Virus record (IMG/VR): IMGVR_UViG_3300020175_001000
Location: 1-24,694 of that record
DNA: 24,694 bases
Strand: one strand, 5' to 3'
Source: a virus
Positions within the stretch are counted from its first letter, which is position 1. Every line of letters begins with the position of its first letter. Below the pieces are notes generated by a model. That model did no database searches, was not told the origin of the DNA, and saw nothing but the letters and a program-made list of their open reading frames with translations. Made by a program: the position numbers and the translations under genes. This document shows positions 5,714 through 14,328 of this stretch, in pieces.

Positions 5714-7732
5714 GTGGGACATAAGTTTAAATTATCAGAGAATTTTATAAATAAATTCAAAAGAAAAAAACCACCATTTGGTTTTAATGGATTGGGAGAG
5801 TTGGTTTACATGAGAACCTATTCCAGAATTAAAGAAGATGGAAAGAATGAAAGATGGTGGGAAACTGTCCAAAGGGTTGTAGAGGGAACATATTCAATGC
5901 AAATGAATCACATTGAATCACATCAGTTAGGTTGGAATCCTTGGCAAGCACAGAAATCTGCACAAGATATGTATGAAAGAATCTTCAACATGAAGTTCTT
6001 ACCACCAGGTCGTGGTTTATGGGCAATGGGAACAGCAATCACAGAAGAAAAAGGATTATATGCTGCACTAAACAATTGTGCGTTCGTATCAACAAAAACA
6101 ATTAAAGAAGATTATTCCAAACCATTTTGTTTCCTAATGGATGCAAGTATGTTAGGTGTTGGAGTAGGTTTTGATACTAAAGGAGCGGGGGAAATAGTTG
6201 TTAAAGGTGTTGATATCAAACGAGATGAACAAACTTTTCAAATACCAGATACTCGTGAGGGTTGGGTAGAATCTTTAAGATTATTATTAGAGAGTTACTT
6301 TCATGGACAAGCACCAGTTCATTTTGATTATAGTTTAATCAGACCTGCAGGAGTTCCAATCAAAGGTTTTGGTGGAGTTAGTTCAGGCCCAGACCCATTA
6401 GAAGAAGTTCACGAAAGTGTTAGACAAGTATTAGAGGGTAACACAGGTAATCCAATCACAATCACCACAATCGTAGATATTATGAATTTAATCGGTAAAT
6501 GTGTTGTGGCAGGTAATGTAAGAAGAACTGCAGAGATTGTATTCGGAGACCCACACAATGAAGAGTATTTAGATTTAAAAAATTACAAAGTAAATCCACA
6601 CAGAGAACAATTTGGTTGGACATCTAATAATAGTATATTCGCTGAGTTAGGTATGGATTATACAGAAGCCTCAAAGAGAATAGCAGATAATGGAGAACCA
6701 GGTTTTGCGTGGTTAGAAAATATGAGAAAGTATTCTCGTATGAAGAATGGTGGAGATAACAAAGACCATAGAGTTATGGGTGGTAATCCTTGTTTGGAAC
6801 AATCACTTGAATCCTATGAGTTATGTTGTTTAGTGGAAACATTTCCAGCAAATCACGATTCATTAGAGGATTATCAAAGAACATTAAAGTATGCTTATTT
6901 GTATGCAAAGACTGTTACATTAGGTAGAACACACTGGTCAGATACCAATAGAGTTATGTTGAGAAACAGACGAATTGGTTGTTCAGTAAGTGGTATTGCT
7001 CAATTCATTACCAATCGTGGATTAAATGAGTTGAAAAATTGGTTAGAAGAGGGATATGATACTATACAAGAATGGGATGATATCTATTCAGATTGGTTTG
7101 CTATTCCAAAATCAATTAAAACCACAAGTGTAAAACCAAGTGGGACAGTTTCTTTGTTAGCAGGTTCAACACCTGGATTACATTATCCTGAATCAAGATT
7201 CTATACAAGAAGAATTAGAATATCAATTAATTCTGATTTAGTTGAACCATTGAAAAAAGCAGGTTATAAAATCGAACCAGCATTTGGTTCAGAGGATTCA
7301 ACATTAGTAGTTGAAGTTCCTGTCGATGTAGGAGAGGGTATAAGGACAGTCGGAGAACTATCCATATGGGAACAATTCAGTTTGGCAGCATTTATGCAAA
7401 GACATTGGGCTGATAACCAAGTGAGTTGTACTGTCACCTTTAATCCAGAAACAGAAGCTGATATGATACCACAAGTATTAAACTATTATCAATATCACCT
7501 AAAGGGTATTTCTCTTTTACCAAGACACGATTACGGAGCATATCGACAAATGCCTTATGAAGCGATTGATGAAAAAACATATAATAAAGATGTTAAGAAG
7601 TTAGGTAAACTAAACTTCGGAGTAATCAAAGCTGAAGAAGCAAATGTAGAGAAGTTTTGTGATGGTGATTTTTGTGATGTAGAAATCACACCTACGACAG
7701 GTGATAATGACGACCAAGATTATGCGAACTAA
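5714..7732 (+). CDS. rtpR: adenosylcobalamin-dependent (class II) ribonucleotide reductase, monomeric RTPR type
   Basis: A 672-aa enzyme that reduces ribonucleotides to deoxyribonucleotides using a cobalamin-generated thiyl radical. RTYSR near the N-terminus and FLPPGRGLWAMGT are typical of the RTPR family. NPCLEQSLESYELCC places C360 (thiyl radical), E362 and C371 with the same spacing as C408/E410/C419 of the Lactobacillus leichmannii enzyme; C122 in ALNNCAFVST matches its partner C119. The C-terminal CDGDFC (C649/C654) matches the swinging Cys-x4-Cys pair. It is somewhat shorter than the bacterial enzyme (739 aa). The GTG start has AAGGAG 6 nt upstream. No separate small subunit is needed, and no cobalamin riboswitch is visible. 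It is followed, without an obvious terminator, by the TonB-dependent receptor. Confidence 0.92.
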   Translation: MGHKFKLSENFINKFKRKKPPFGFNGLGELVYMRTYSRIKEDGKNERWWETVQRVVEGTYSMQMNHIESHQLGWNPWQAQKSAQDMYERIFNMKFLPPGRGLWAMGTAITEEKGLYAALNNCAFVSTKTIKEDYSKPFCFLMDASMLGVGVGFDTKGAGEIVVKGVDIKRDEQTFQIPDTREGWVESLRLLLESYFHGQAPVHFDYSLIRPAGVPIKGFGGVSSGPDPLEEVHESVRQVLEGNTGNPITITTIVDIMNLIGKCVVAGNVRRTAEIVFGDPHNEEYLDLKNYKVNPHREQFGWTSNNSIFAELGMDYTEASKRIADNGEPGFAWLENMRKYSRMKNGGDNKDHRVMGGNPCLEQSLESYELCCLVETFPANHDSLEDYQRTLKYAYLYAKTVTLGRTHWSDTNRVMLRNRRIGCSVSGIAQFITNRGLNELKNWLEEGYDTIQEWDDIYSDWFAIPKSIKTTSVKPSGTVSLLAGSTPGLHYPESRFYTRRIRISINSDLVEPLKKAGYKIEPAFGSEDSTLVVEVPVDVGEGIRTVGELSIWEQFSLAAFMQRHWADNQVSCTVTFNPETEADMIPQVLNYYQYHLKGISLLPRHDYGAYRQMPYEAIDEKTYNKDVKKLGKLNFGVIKAEEANVEKFCDGDFCDVEITPTTGDNDDQDYAN

Positions 7733-7748
7733 GAAAAGTTTCACATAC

Positions 7749-7783
7749 TACTGGCAGGCGACACACCAGTATAAAAATGTGTC
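7749..7783 (+). promoter_or_regulatory. H-type pseudoknot in the leader of the TonB-dependent receptor
   Basis: Stem 1 is TACTGG (7749-7754) with CCAGTA (7766-7771). Stem 2 is GACACA (7760-7765, in the loop of stem 1) with TGTGTC (7778-7783). Loop 1 is 5 nt (CAGGC), there is no base between the stems, and loop 3 is the A-rich TAAAAA. Both stems are perfect 6-bp helices, so this is a textbook coaxial pseudoknot. It starts 17 nt after the reductase stop and ends 18 nt before AAGGAG (7802-7807) of the receptor gene. The plan resembles small pseudoknot riboswitches (preQ1-I type) and the T-even gene 32 operator. I cannot assign a ligand. Confidence 0.6.
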
Positions 7784-7813
7784 ATTCACAAGTAAACAAA
7801 CAAGGAGATGATT

Positions 7814-10570
7814 ATGAATAATTATCGTAATCTTATCGCATCAGTATTTATGATGGCAGGATTGTATGCACAATCTATTGTCGGAGTTGTTACTGATGTT
7901 GACTCACAACCACTTGAGGGAGCTAATATTGTAGTTGTAGGAACAGATGTAGGTGGAGTATCAGATAATTCTGGTGCTTTCAAAATTGATGTTCTATCAG
8001 GTACATACGATGTAACTGCTTCTTTCATAGGTTACTCTTCAATAACGAAATCAGTAGTTGTTGAGGATATAGTTTCAAGTGTTAATTTCATATTAGAAAT
8101 TGATTTCTTGGGATTATCAGATGTAGAGGTGTTAGCATCTCGTGCATCTGAAACAACACCTGTTGCTTACACTAATGTTAGTAAAGCTGAAATGGATGTT
8201 CGTCTTGGTTCACAAGACATTCCAATGATTCTTAACACAACACCAAGTGTATATGCAACCCAACAAGGTGGTGGTGCGGGTGATGCTCGTATCAACATTC
8301 GAGGTTTTAATCAACGAAATGTTGCAGTAATGATAAATGGTGTACCACAGAATGACATGGAGAATGGTTGGGTGTACTGGTCTAATTGGGACGGAGTTGG
8401 TGATGCTACATCATCTATTCAGGTTCAAAGAGGACTAAGTGCAGTTAATCTTGCGACTCCATCCATTGGTGGAACAATGAACATTATTACAGACCCAACC
8501 GCGATGGAAAAAGGTGGAAAGTTCAAACAAGAAGCTGGAGATGGGGGTTTTCTAAAGACTACCGCTACCTACCATACTGGTCTCATCGGAGATAAGTTAG
8601 CTTTAAGTGGAACAATTGTTCGTAAAACTGGTGATGGAATTATCGATGGGACATGGACAGATGCATGGGCCTATTATTTCGGTGGTTCTTACGCCGTAAG
8701 TGAAGACCAAAGAGTTGAGTTGTACGCAATAGGTGCACCACAACGACACGGTCAGAACTTATACAAACAAAACATAGCAACATACTCACAAGAGCTTGCA
8801 GGTGATGTTGATGGATATGATACTGATGCATTTGCAGATGGTAACAAATTCGAAACTGAAGCAGGTAGGTTCTACAATCAAAATTGGGCACCAGTAGATG
8901 AATCATACACTGGTCAACAATATTGGTATATGTATGGAGCAAAAACAACCGATAGATTCAATAAAGGTTTTATAAATGAGAGAGAAAACTTCTTTCATAA
9001 ACCATTAGTGAATCTAAATCACTTCTTAACAATAAATGACAAGACTCGTTTGAGTTCAGTTCTTTATTGGAGTGGTGGTTCTGGTGGTGGTACTGGTACA
9101 TATGGTAGTGTTTCAAGAACACCTGCAGTTGAGGGAGAAAGATGGTATGCATCTTCGCCTTGGATGTGGGATTGGAACGCAGAGATAGAACAAAACAGAA
9201 CAAACTTCGATGCTGATTATTCTGAAACAGATGCTCGTTCAACAGGTATTCTTCGTAACTCAATTAATCGTCAAGATACATATGGTTTGATTTCAAAATT
9301 AAACTACATTGTTAATGATGAACTTGAATTACAAGTTGGATTAGACTGGAGAACAGCAGGTATCGAACACGCTCGTGAGGTTCGTGATTTATTAGGTGGA
9401 GACTACTATGTAGATTTCGCTGATGATAATGCACCTGATGGGAAAGTTGTTGGTTTAGGTGATATCATTGCCTATCATAATGAAACCACAGTCGATTGGA
9501 TTGGTGGATTTTTACAAGGTAATTATAATACTGAAAAATTAAACCTATATGGTATGGGTGGATTATCAAGTATTACATACTCTTATGAAGACCACTTTGC
9601 TGTTAATGTAGATGAAGATGGGAACACCATTGATAATCTTGTTAAAGCAGATGCAATCACGACCTATCAGTTAAAAGGTGGTGGATTATATAACATTAAC
9701 GATAATCTTGGAGTATTCCTAAACGCAGGTTTAGTTGAAAAAGCACCAATATTAGACAATGTTATCTACTACGATGGTACAGTCTCAACAGACCCAGCAA
9801 ATGAAAAATTCATTGCTAGTGAGTTTGGAGTGAACTATGGAACTGAAAGGTTCGGAGTTAAAGTTAGTGCTTATAACACCGATTGGAAAGATAGAAACCT
9901 TACTAAATCTGTTTCAACAGGTCAAGGTTCATCAGGTGATACTGATATTATCTTCTTAACAGGTGTTGACCAAAACCATAAAGGTATTGAGATTGAAACT
10001 AAAGTAAAACCACACGATATGGTTGAACTTGATTTCATCGCATCTTATGGTAGTTGGAAGTTCGTTGGTGATGCCGATGGTACTTACCAAGAACAAGAGT
10101 TTAATGATGATAACCAAGTAATTGGTGTTCAGACTACAGATTACTCTTATGCACTTGATGGATTATGGGTTGGTGATATGCCACAAACATCTTATATTTT
10201 AGGTGTTACTCTTAAACCAATTAAAGGTTTGAGATTACAGGCATTGTACAAAACATATGACAGAAACTTTGCTGATTGGTCACCTGATTCTCGTGAGATT
10301 GAGGGTGATGCCGACAGAACACAAGTTTGGGAAGCCCCAGGTTATTCTAAACTTGATTTACATGCATCATACAATCTTCCAAGTGTTGCTGGTTTAGATT
10401 TGACTCTTACAGGTCATATCTTCAACGCACTTGATGATGTATTTGTACAAGATGCAGTTGACAATAGTCAATACAATGGGTATGGTGATAAACTTCACTT
10501 ACCACATAACGCAGAGGTATTCTTAGGAACACCACGATATGCAAACATTGGATTGACTGTTAATTTCTAA
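7814..10570 (+). CDS. TonB-dependent outer-membrane receptor/transporter
   Basis: A complete 918-aa receptor. ATG 7814 is preferred because AAGGAG (7802-7807) is 6 nt away, whereas the ATG at 7808 abuts it. In order: a signal peptide (MNNYRNLIASVFMMAGLYAQ), a carboxypeptidase-regulatory-like beta domain (about 20-95: GVVTDVDSQPLEGANIVVVG ... FIGYSS), a TonB-box-like ETTPVAYTNV, then a plug domain with RINIRGFNQRNVAVMINGVP and IQVQRGLSAVNLATPSIGG. A long barrel rich in aromatic and alternating strands ends LTVNF, with the terminal Phe that is the outer-membrane protein signature. Such receptors move cobalamin, siderophores or glycans across the outer membrane using TonB energy. This architecture is typical of Bacteroidota/FCB bacteria, and the substrate is not readable. 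By eye it uses more CGT and GC-richer codons than its neighbours, consistent with acquisition from a host. It appears to share a transcript with the B12-dependent reductase. Confidence 0.93.
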   Translation: MNNYRNLIASVFMMAGLYAQSIVGVVTDVDSQPLEGANIVVVGTDVGGVSDNSGAFKIDVLSGTYDVTASFIGYSSITKSVVVEDIVSSVNFILEIDFLGLSDVEVLASRASETTPVAYTNVSKAEMDVRLGSQDIPMILNTTPSVYATQQGGGAGDARINIRGFNQRNVAVMINGVPQNDMENGWVYWSNWDGVGDATSSIQVQRGLSAVNLATPSIGGTMNIITDPTAMEKGGKFKQEAGDGGFLKTTATYHTGLIGDKLALSGTIVRKTGDGIIDGTWTDAWAYYFGGSYAVSEDQRVELYAIGAPQRHGQNLYKQNIATYSQELAGDVDGYDTDAFADGNKFETEAGRFYNQNWAPVDESYTGQQYWYMYGAKTTDRFNKGFINERENFFHKPLVNLNHFLTINDKTRLSSVLYWSGGSGGGTGTYGSVSRTPAVEGERWYASSPWMWDWNAEIEQNRTNFDADYSETDARSTGILRNSINRQDTYGLISKLNYIVNDELELQVGLDWRTAGIEHAREVRDLLGGDYYVDFADDNAPDGKVVGLGDIIAYHNETTVDWIGGFLQGNYNTEKLNLYGMGGLSSITYSYEDHFAVNVDEDGNTIDNLVKADAITTYQLKGGGLYNINDNLGVFLNAGLVEKAPILDNVIYYDGTVSTDPANEKFIASEFGVNYGTERFGVKVSAYNTDWKDRNLTKSVSTGQGSSGDTDIIFLTGVDQNHKGIEIETKVKPHDMVELDFIASYGSWKFVGDADGTYQEQEFNDDNQVIGVQTTDYSYALDGLWVGDMPQTSYILGVTLKPIKGLRLQALYKTYDRNFADWSPDSREIEGDADRTQVWEAPGYSKLDLHASYNLPSVAGLDLTLTGHIFNALDDVFVQDAVDNSQYNGYGDKLHLPHNAEVFLGTPRYANIGLTVNF

Positions 10571-10580
10571 TAATGTAATT

Positions 10581-10602
10581 TGGGGGGATTTATTTCCCCC
10601 CA
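10581..10602 (+). terminator. intrinsic terminator after the TonB-dependent receptor
   Basis: TGGGGGGA (10581-10588) pairs with TCCCCCCA (10595-10602) around a 6-nt T/A loop, 10 nt after the receptor stop, followed by ATTTATATT. This is a very GC-rich stem in an AT-rich genome. It closes the reductase-receptor unit. Confidence 0.75.
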
Positions 10603-10630
10603 TTTATATTAAAAAAGTTATAAATAATAC

Positions 10631-10660
10631 TTGACACATATATGCTTTTTTCACTATATT
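10631..10660 (+). promoter_or_regulatory. sigma70-like promoter before the polymerase unit
   Basis: A perfect -35 TTGACA (10631-10636), an 18-nt spacer and TATATT (10655-10660), one mismatch from TATAAT. It lies just after the receptor terminator and just before the small acidic gene and gene 43. This is the best promoter in the window and uses the generic bacterial consensus, not the Bacteroidota -33/-7 type. Confidence 0.6.
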
Positions 10661-10686
10661 CACATATGAAAAACAAAGGATATATT

Positions 10687-11022
10687 ATGAACTTAAATGA
10701 GACAATTTACAATAGTAATCATATAATGGGTGTAGAAGACTTAAGTGTTAACACTCGTGAGATTCCATTCAATCAGTTAATGACAGAATTTTGTGATGAT
10801 TATGATTCAAGTGATAATTGTGAAGAATTTGCGGTTGTATGGAAAGAGTATCATGGAGAACTACAAATAGAACAGATTTATAACCACGAGACAGGTGAAA
10901 TATATTGGGAAGATAACTTCGATGATGTAGATACACCAAGTGGTAGAGATTGGAACCCTAACGATGAAATACTTTATTGCAGTATTTTAATGTGGGGTGA
11001 GTTGGAACAAACTATAGGATAA
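10687..11022 (+). CDS. small acidic protein of unknown function
   Basis: A 111-aa protein. I choose ATG 10687 because AAAGGA lies 6 nt upstream; an in-frame ATG at 10642 falls inside the promoter. The protein is strongly acidic, with runs such as EFCDDYDSSDNCEEF and WEDNFDDVDTPSGRDWNPND, and two Cys pairs are not spaced as a zinc site. I recognise no family. It sits 3 nt before gene 43 under the TTGACA promoter, so it is probably expressed with the polymerase. The position hints at a replication-related or DNA-mimic role, but nothing in the sequence proves it. Confidence 0.65.
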   Translation: MNLNETIYNSNHIMGVEDLSVNTREIPFNQLMTEFCDDYDSSDNCEEFAVVWKEYHGELQIEQIYNHETGEIYWEDNFDDVDTPSGRDWNPNDEILYCSILMWGELEQTIG

Positions 11023-11025
11023 TTA

Positions 11026-13530
11026 GTGTATAAGAACATATATTACGAGAAAAGACGAAACAAAATTCATGTATGGGATGACAAACGCGGACATCTCATT
11101 GTACCTTATAAGAAATATGCATATGTAAAGAATGCAGCAGGTTACCACCACACCTTAGATGGTGATAAAGTAAAGAAAGTATACAAGTGGGATGATGATG
11201 ACCCCAATTTATTCGAGAGTGATGTTCCTATCACCACAAGATTTTTAGTAGACCAATATACAGATTCAGATGATGCAAGTGAGGGATGTAAAACTTTTTT
11301 CTTTGATATCGAGGTAGAAGTTGTAGATGGTTTTCCAGATGTAACAAAAGCAAACGAGAAGATAACTTCTATTGCGTTCTATGATGAGATGATAGAAAAG
11401 TATTATTGTTATACTTTAGATGAACAGAAAACTATGCAGAATTATGAAAAGGATGATGAGATAGTTGAGTTATTTACAAGTGAACACGACCTATTAACAA
11501 AGTTTTATCAGAAGTATGCAGAGATATCACCTGATATATTAAGTGGTTGGAATTCAGAGTTCTTTGATATCCCTTATCTATATAATCGTAGTGTAAATGT
11601 ATTAGGTAGAGAAGTTGCAAATATGTTATCACCTATTCGTGATGTATATTATAATGAATACAAAAAGAAACATAATATTGCTGGTATCAGTTGTTTAGAT
11701 TATCTCACATTATATCGTAAGTTCTCGCCAATCCAACAATCAAGTTATAGATTAGATTATATCGGTGAAGTAGAAGTTGGTATGAAAAAGATTGAGTATC
11801 AAGGAACACTTAATGATTTGTATGAAAAAGATTTAGATAAGTTTATTAAATATAACATTCGAGATGTACGAATCCTAATCGAGTTAGATAAAAAGTTAGA
11901 TTTTATTGGTATTGCAAGAGGTATAGCACATCTTGGTCATGTACCTTATGAAGATGTTATGATGAGTTCAAGATATCTTGAGGGTGCTATCTTGGTTTAC
12001 CTAAAGAAGATGGGTATTGTTGCACCAAACAAACCAAAGAATGTTTATAAGAGAGGTGAGGATGATAAGTTTGAAGGTGCATATGTACAGAAACCACAAG
12101 CAGGTAGACACGATTGGGTATATGATTTAGATATCACAAGTATGTATCCAAGTGTTATTCGTTCTTTAAATATATCACCAGAAACAAAGGTTGGTAAAGT
12201 AGAGGGTTGGGATTCAGTTGAGTTCGTAAAGGGTGATACTATAAAGAATTACACTTTAAAGAATGGACATGGTAAAACAATTGACACAGTCGATAATAAA
12301 CAATTAAAATCCTATTTAGAAGAGACAGGGTTAAGTATATCATCTAATGGTATTATGTATCGTACAGATAAACAAGGATTGATTCCTGCACTTCTAACCA
12401 AATGGTTCGAAGAAAGAGTTGAGATGAGGAAACTTGTTAATAAATTCCACGAACAAGGTGATAAAAAGAAATCTCAATATTTTGATAGGAGACAATACCT
12501 ACAGAAAATTTTGTTAAACTCATTGTATGGTGTATTGGGATTACCAGTATTTAGATTTTATGATTTGGATAACGCAGAGGCAACCACATCTACAGGTCAA
12601 GCCTTAATTAAGTTCAGTAAGAAGATTACAAACCACTTTTATAACAAAGAGTTGGGTAATACAGAAGACTATGTGATTTATATAGATACTGATAGTATTT
12701 TTGCCTCTGCGGTTCCATTGATAGAGAATAGGTTTCCAAATCAAAAGTTAAGTGAAACCATGATGACTCAGAGAATTATGGAAGTTTGTGGTGAGGTACA
12801 AGATTTCTTAAATGAGAGTTATAATTACTTTGCAAAACAATTCTTAAATATAGATAACCATGTGTTTGATATTAAACAAGAGGTGGTTGCAAAAACTGCA
12901 TTATTCATTACGAAGAAACGATATGGATTAAGAATTATAAATGATGCAGGTAGAAAGTGTGATAAGGTTCATGTTAAGGGTTTAGATACAGTCAGAAGTA
13001 ACTTTGCAATTGCTATGAAATCATTGTTATCAGATGTATTGGAAGATATCTTGGCAAATGTTCCTAAAGAACAAATCGATGAACGAATTAGTAAGTTCAA
13101 AAGAAATATGCATATGTTACATTATGATGTAATGGCAAATCCAATCGGTGTAAAGGGTATTGGTAAGTATGAAGTAACGGATGAGGATTCATCTTTCAGT
13201 AAATTTAAAAAGGGTGCACCTGTCCATGTGAAATCCGCAATCAATTACAATTCATTATTACAACATTGGTTCGAGGGTAGAAAATATGAGAAGATTGGTA
13301 ATGGTAGTAAGATTAAATGGGTGTATTTAAAAGAGAATACATTTGGATTTGACACCATAGGATATAAAGGTTGGGAAGACCCACCACAAATATTAGATTT
13401 TATTAAAAATCACATTGACCACAATAGAATGTTTGAACAAGCGATGAGTAAGAAACTCGGTATGTTTTATAAAGCTATGAAGTGGGAAGATGTAGTAGAC
13501 AAAGAACAAAGTATTGAAAGATTTTTTTGA
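11026..13530 (+). CDS. 43: family B DNA polymerase gp43
   Basis: An 834-aa replicative polymerase with proofreading. Exonuclease motifs are Exo I FFFDIEVE (D94, E96), Exo II region LSGWNSEFFDIPYLYNR and Exo III KYNIRDVRILIEL. Polymerase motifs are A DLDITSMYPSVI (catalytic D369), B KILLNSLYGVLG and C YIDTDSIF (D554, D556). The C-terminus ends KEQSIERFF, resembling the clamp-binding tail of T4 gp43. It is shorter than T4 gp43 (898 aa) but complete. The GTG start follows the previous stop by 3 nt. It acts with the clamp and loader encoded just downstream. Confidence 0.95.
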   Translation: MYKNIYYEKRRNKIHVWDDKRGHLIVPYKKYAYVKNAAGYHHTLDGDKVKKVYKWDDDDPNLFESDVPITTRFLVDQYTDSDDASEGCKTFFFDIEVEVVDGFPDVTKANEKITSIAFYDEMIEKYYCYTLDEQKTMQNYEKDDEIVELFTSEHDLLTKFYQKYAEISPDILSGWNSEFFDIPYLYNRSVNVLGREVANMLSPIRDVYYNEYKKKHNIAGISCLDYLTLYRKFSPIQQSSYRLDYIGEVEVGMKKIEYQGTLNDLYEKDLDKFIKYNIRDVRILIELDKKLDFIGIARGIAHLGHVPYEDVMMSSRYLEGAILVYLKKMGIVAPNKPKNVYKRGEDDKFEGAYVQKPQAGRHDWVYDLDITSMYPSVIRSLNISPETKVGKVEGWDSVEFVKGDTIKNYTLKNGHGKTIDTVDNKQLKSYLEETGLSISSNGIMYRTDKQGLIPALLTKWFEERVEMRKLVNKFHEQGDKKKSQYFDRRQYLQKILLNSLYGVLGLPVFRFYDLDNAEATTSTGQALIKFSKKITNHFYNKELGNTEDYVIYIDTDSIFASAVPLIENRFPNQKLSETMMTQRIMEVCGEVQDFLNESYNYFAKQFLNIDNHVFDIKQEVVAKTALFITKKRYGLRIINDAGRKCDKVHVKGLDTVRSNFAIAMKSLLSDVLEDILANVPKEQIDERISKFKRNMHMLHYDVMANPIGVKGIGKYEVTDEDSSFSKFKKGAPVHVKSAINYNSLLQHWFEGRKYEKIGNGSKIKWVYLKENTFGFDTIGYKGWEDPPQILDFIKNHIDHNRMFEQAMSKKLGMFYKAMKWEDVVDKEQSIERFF

Positions 13531-13561
13531 TTTTGAGAATTCTTGTATATATGTATATATA
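13531..13561 (+). promoter_or_regulatory. promoter-like sequence before gene 45
   Basis: TTGAGA (13533-13538), a 17-nt spacer and TATATA (13556-13561). The flanking TTTTGAGAATT (13531-13541) is identical to 367-377 before the structured RNA. It would let the clamp be made independently of, and more abundantly than, the polymerase. Confidence 0.4.
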
Positions 13562-13599
13562 GAGAGATTAAATAACAATTAACAAATGGAGAAATGGTT

Positions 13600-14328
13600 A
13601 TGAACAAAAATGCGTTACTAAGGTTTATCAATAAATACACTCTCGGTGGAGAGATTAAATCTGTGAAGTGGTCTTCCGATGGAACGGCACTATCTACGAG
13701 GTTTATCTCAGGTGATAAATCATTGGTGGGTTCAGTAAAACTTGATAAAATTAAGGATATTGGTCCAAGTGATGTTGGTGTATATAATACATCACAATTA
13801 GTTGCTCTTCTAAATATATTGGGGGAAGATGTCGACTTCCAATATCAACAGATGGGTGATAAGTTTGTAAGTGTTGAGATGGCAGATACTCATGGTACTA
13901 AATCAAAGTATATGTTGAGTGATTTATCAGTTATCCCTACACCACCAGACTTAAAAAATCTACCAAGTGAGTGGGATTTAGAAATCGAAGTAGATTCCTA
14001 TTTCATTAATACATTCATTGGTGGTAAAAGTGCGTTACCTGATACAGATACATTCACTATTGCTAATTCAGATGGTAAGATAGAAGTTATCATTGGTTTT
14101 AGTAATCAGGCAACAAACAGAGTTACAATTCCTGTCAAAGGTGATTTGACTGGTAAGTTAGATGTTGTATCATTTAATGCAACAATGTTTGCTAATATTC
14201 TAAACGCTAATAAAGAATGTCAGAAGGCAGTTCTTAAAGTTAGTTCACAAGGTATTGCAACGATTAGTTTTAATATTGATGATTACTATTCGGAGTACTA
14301 CTTAGTAGCAACACAACAAGTTAACTAA
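13600..14328 (+). CDS. 45: sliding clamp gp45
   Basis: A 242-aa processivity clamp, near T4 gp45 (228 aa), which forms a trimeric ring around DNA, tethers gp43 and, in T4, activates late transcription. The ATG at 13600 is preferred over 13594 because GGAG (13588-13591) is 8 nt from the former but only 2 nt from the latter. The N-terminal ALLRFINKYTLGGEIKSVKW and the central VGVYNTSQLVALLNILGEDV resemble gp45-type clamps. The protein is rich in alternating beta strands (KVSSQGIATISFNIDDYYSEYYL). It lies between gp43 and gp44, as expected, and shares one base with the following methyltransferase. Confidence 0.88.
   Translation: MNKNALLRFINKYTLGGEIKSVKWSSDGTALSTRFISGDKSLVGSVKLDKIKDIGPSDVGVYNTSQLVALLNILGEDVDFQYQQMGDKFVSVEMADTHGTKSKYMLSDLSVIPTPPDLKNLPSEWDLEIEVDSYFINTFIGGKSALPDTDTFTIANSDGKIEVIIGFSNQATNRVTIPVKGDLTGKLDVVSFNATMFANILNANKECQKAVLKVSSQGIATISFNIDDYYSEYYLVATQQVN

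Noticed and set aside
7714-7783. Programmed frameshift joining the reductase and the receptor, using the pseudoknot as stimulator
   Set aside because: No slippery heptamer lies before the reductase stop at the right distance, and the receptor has its own signal peptide, ATG and strong ribosome-binding site.
8640-8948. His/Leu/Gln-rich open frames on the - strand opposite gene 41 (4748-5014) and the TonB receptor (8640-8948, 8970-9263)
   Set aside because: The biased composition is that of the reverse complement of Asn/Asp/Gly/Thr-rich coding sequence, and these frames have no ribosome-binding sites.
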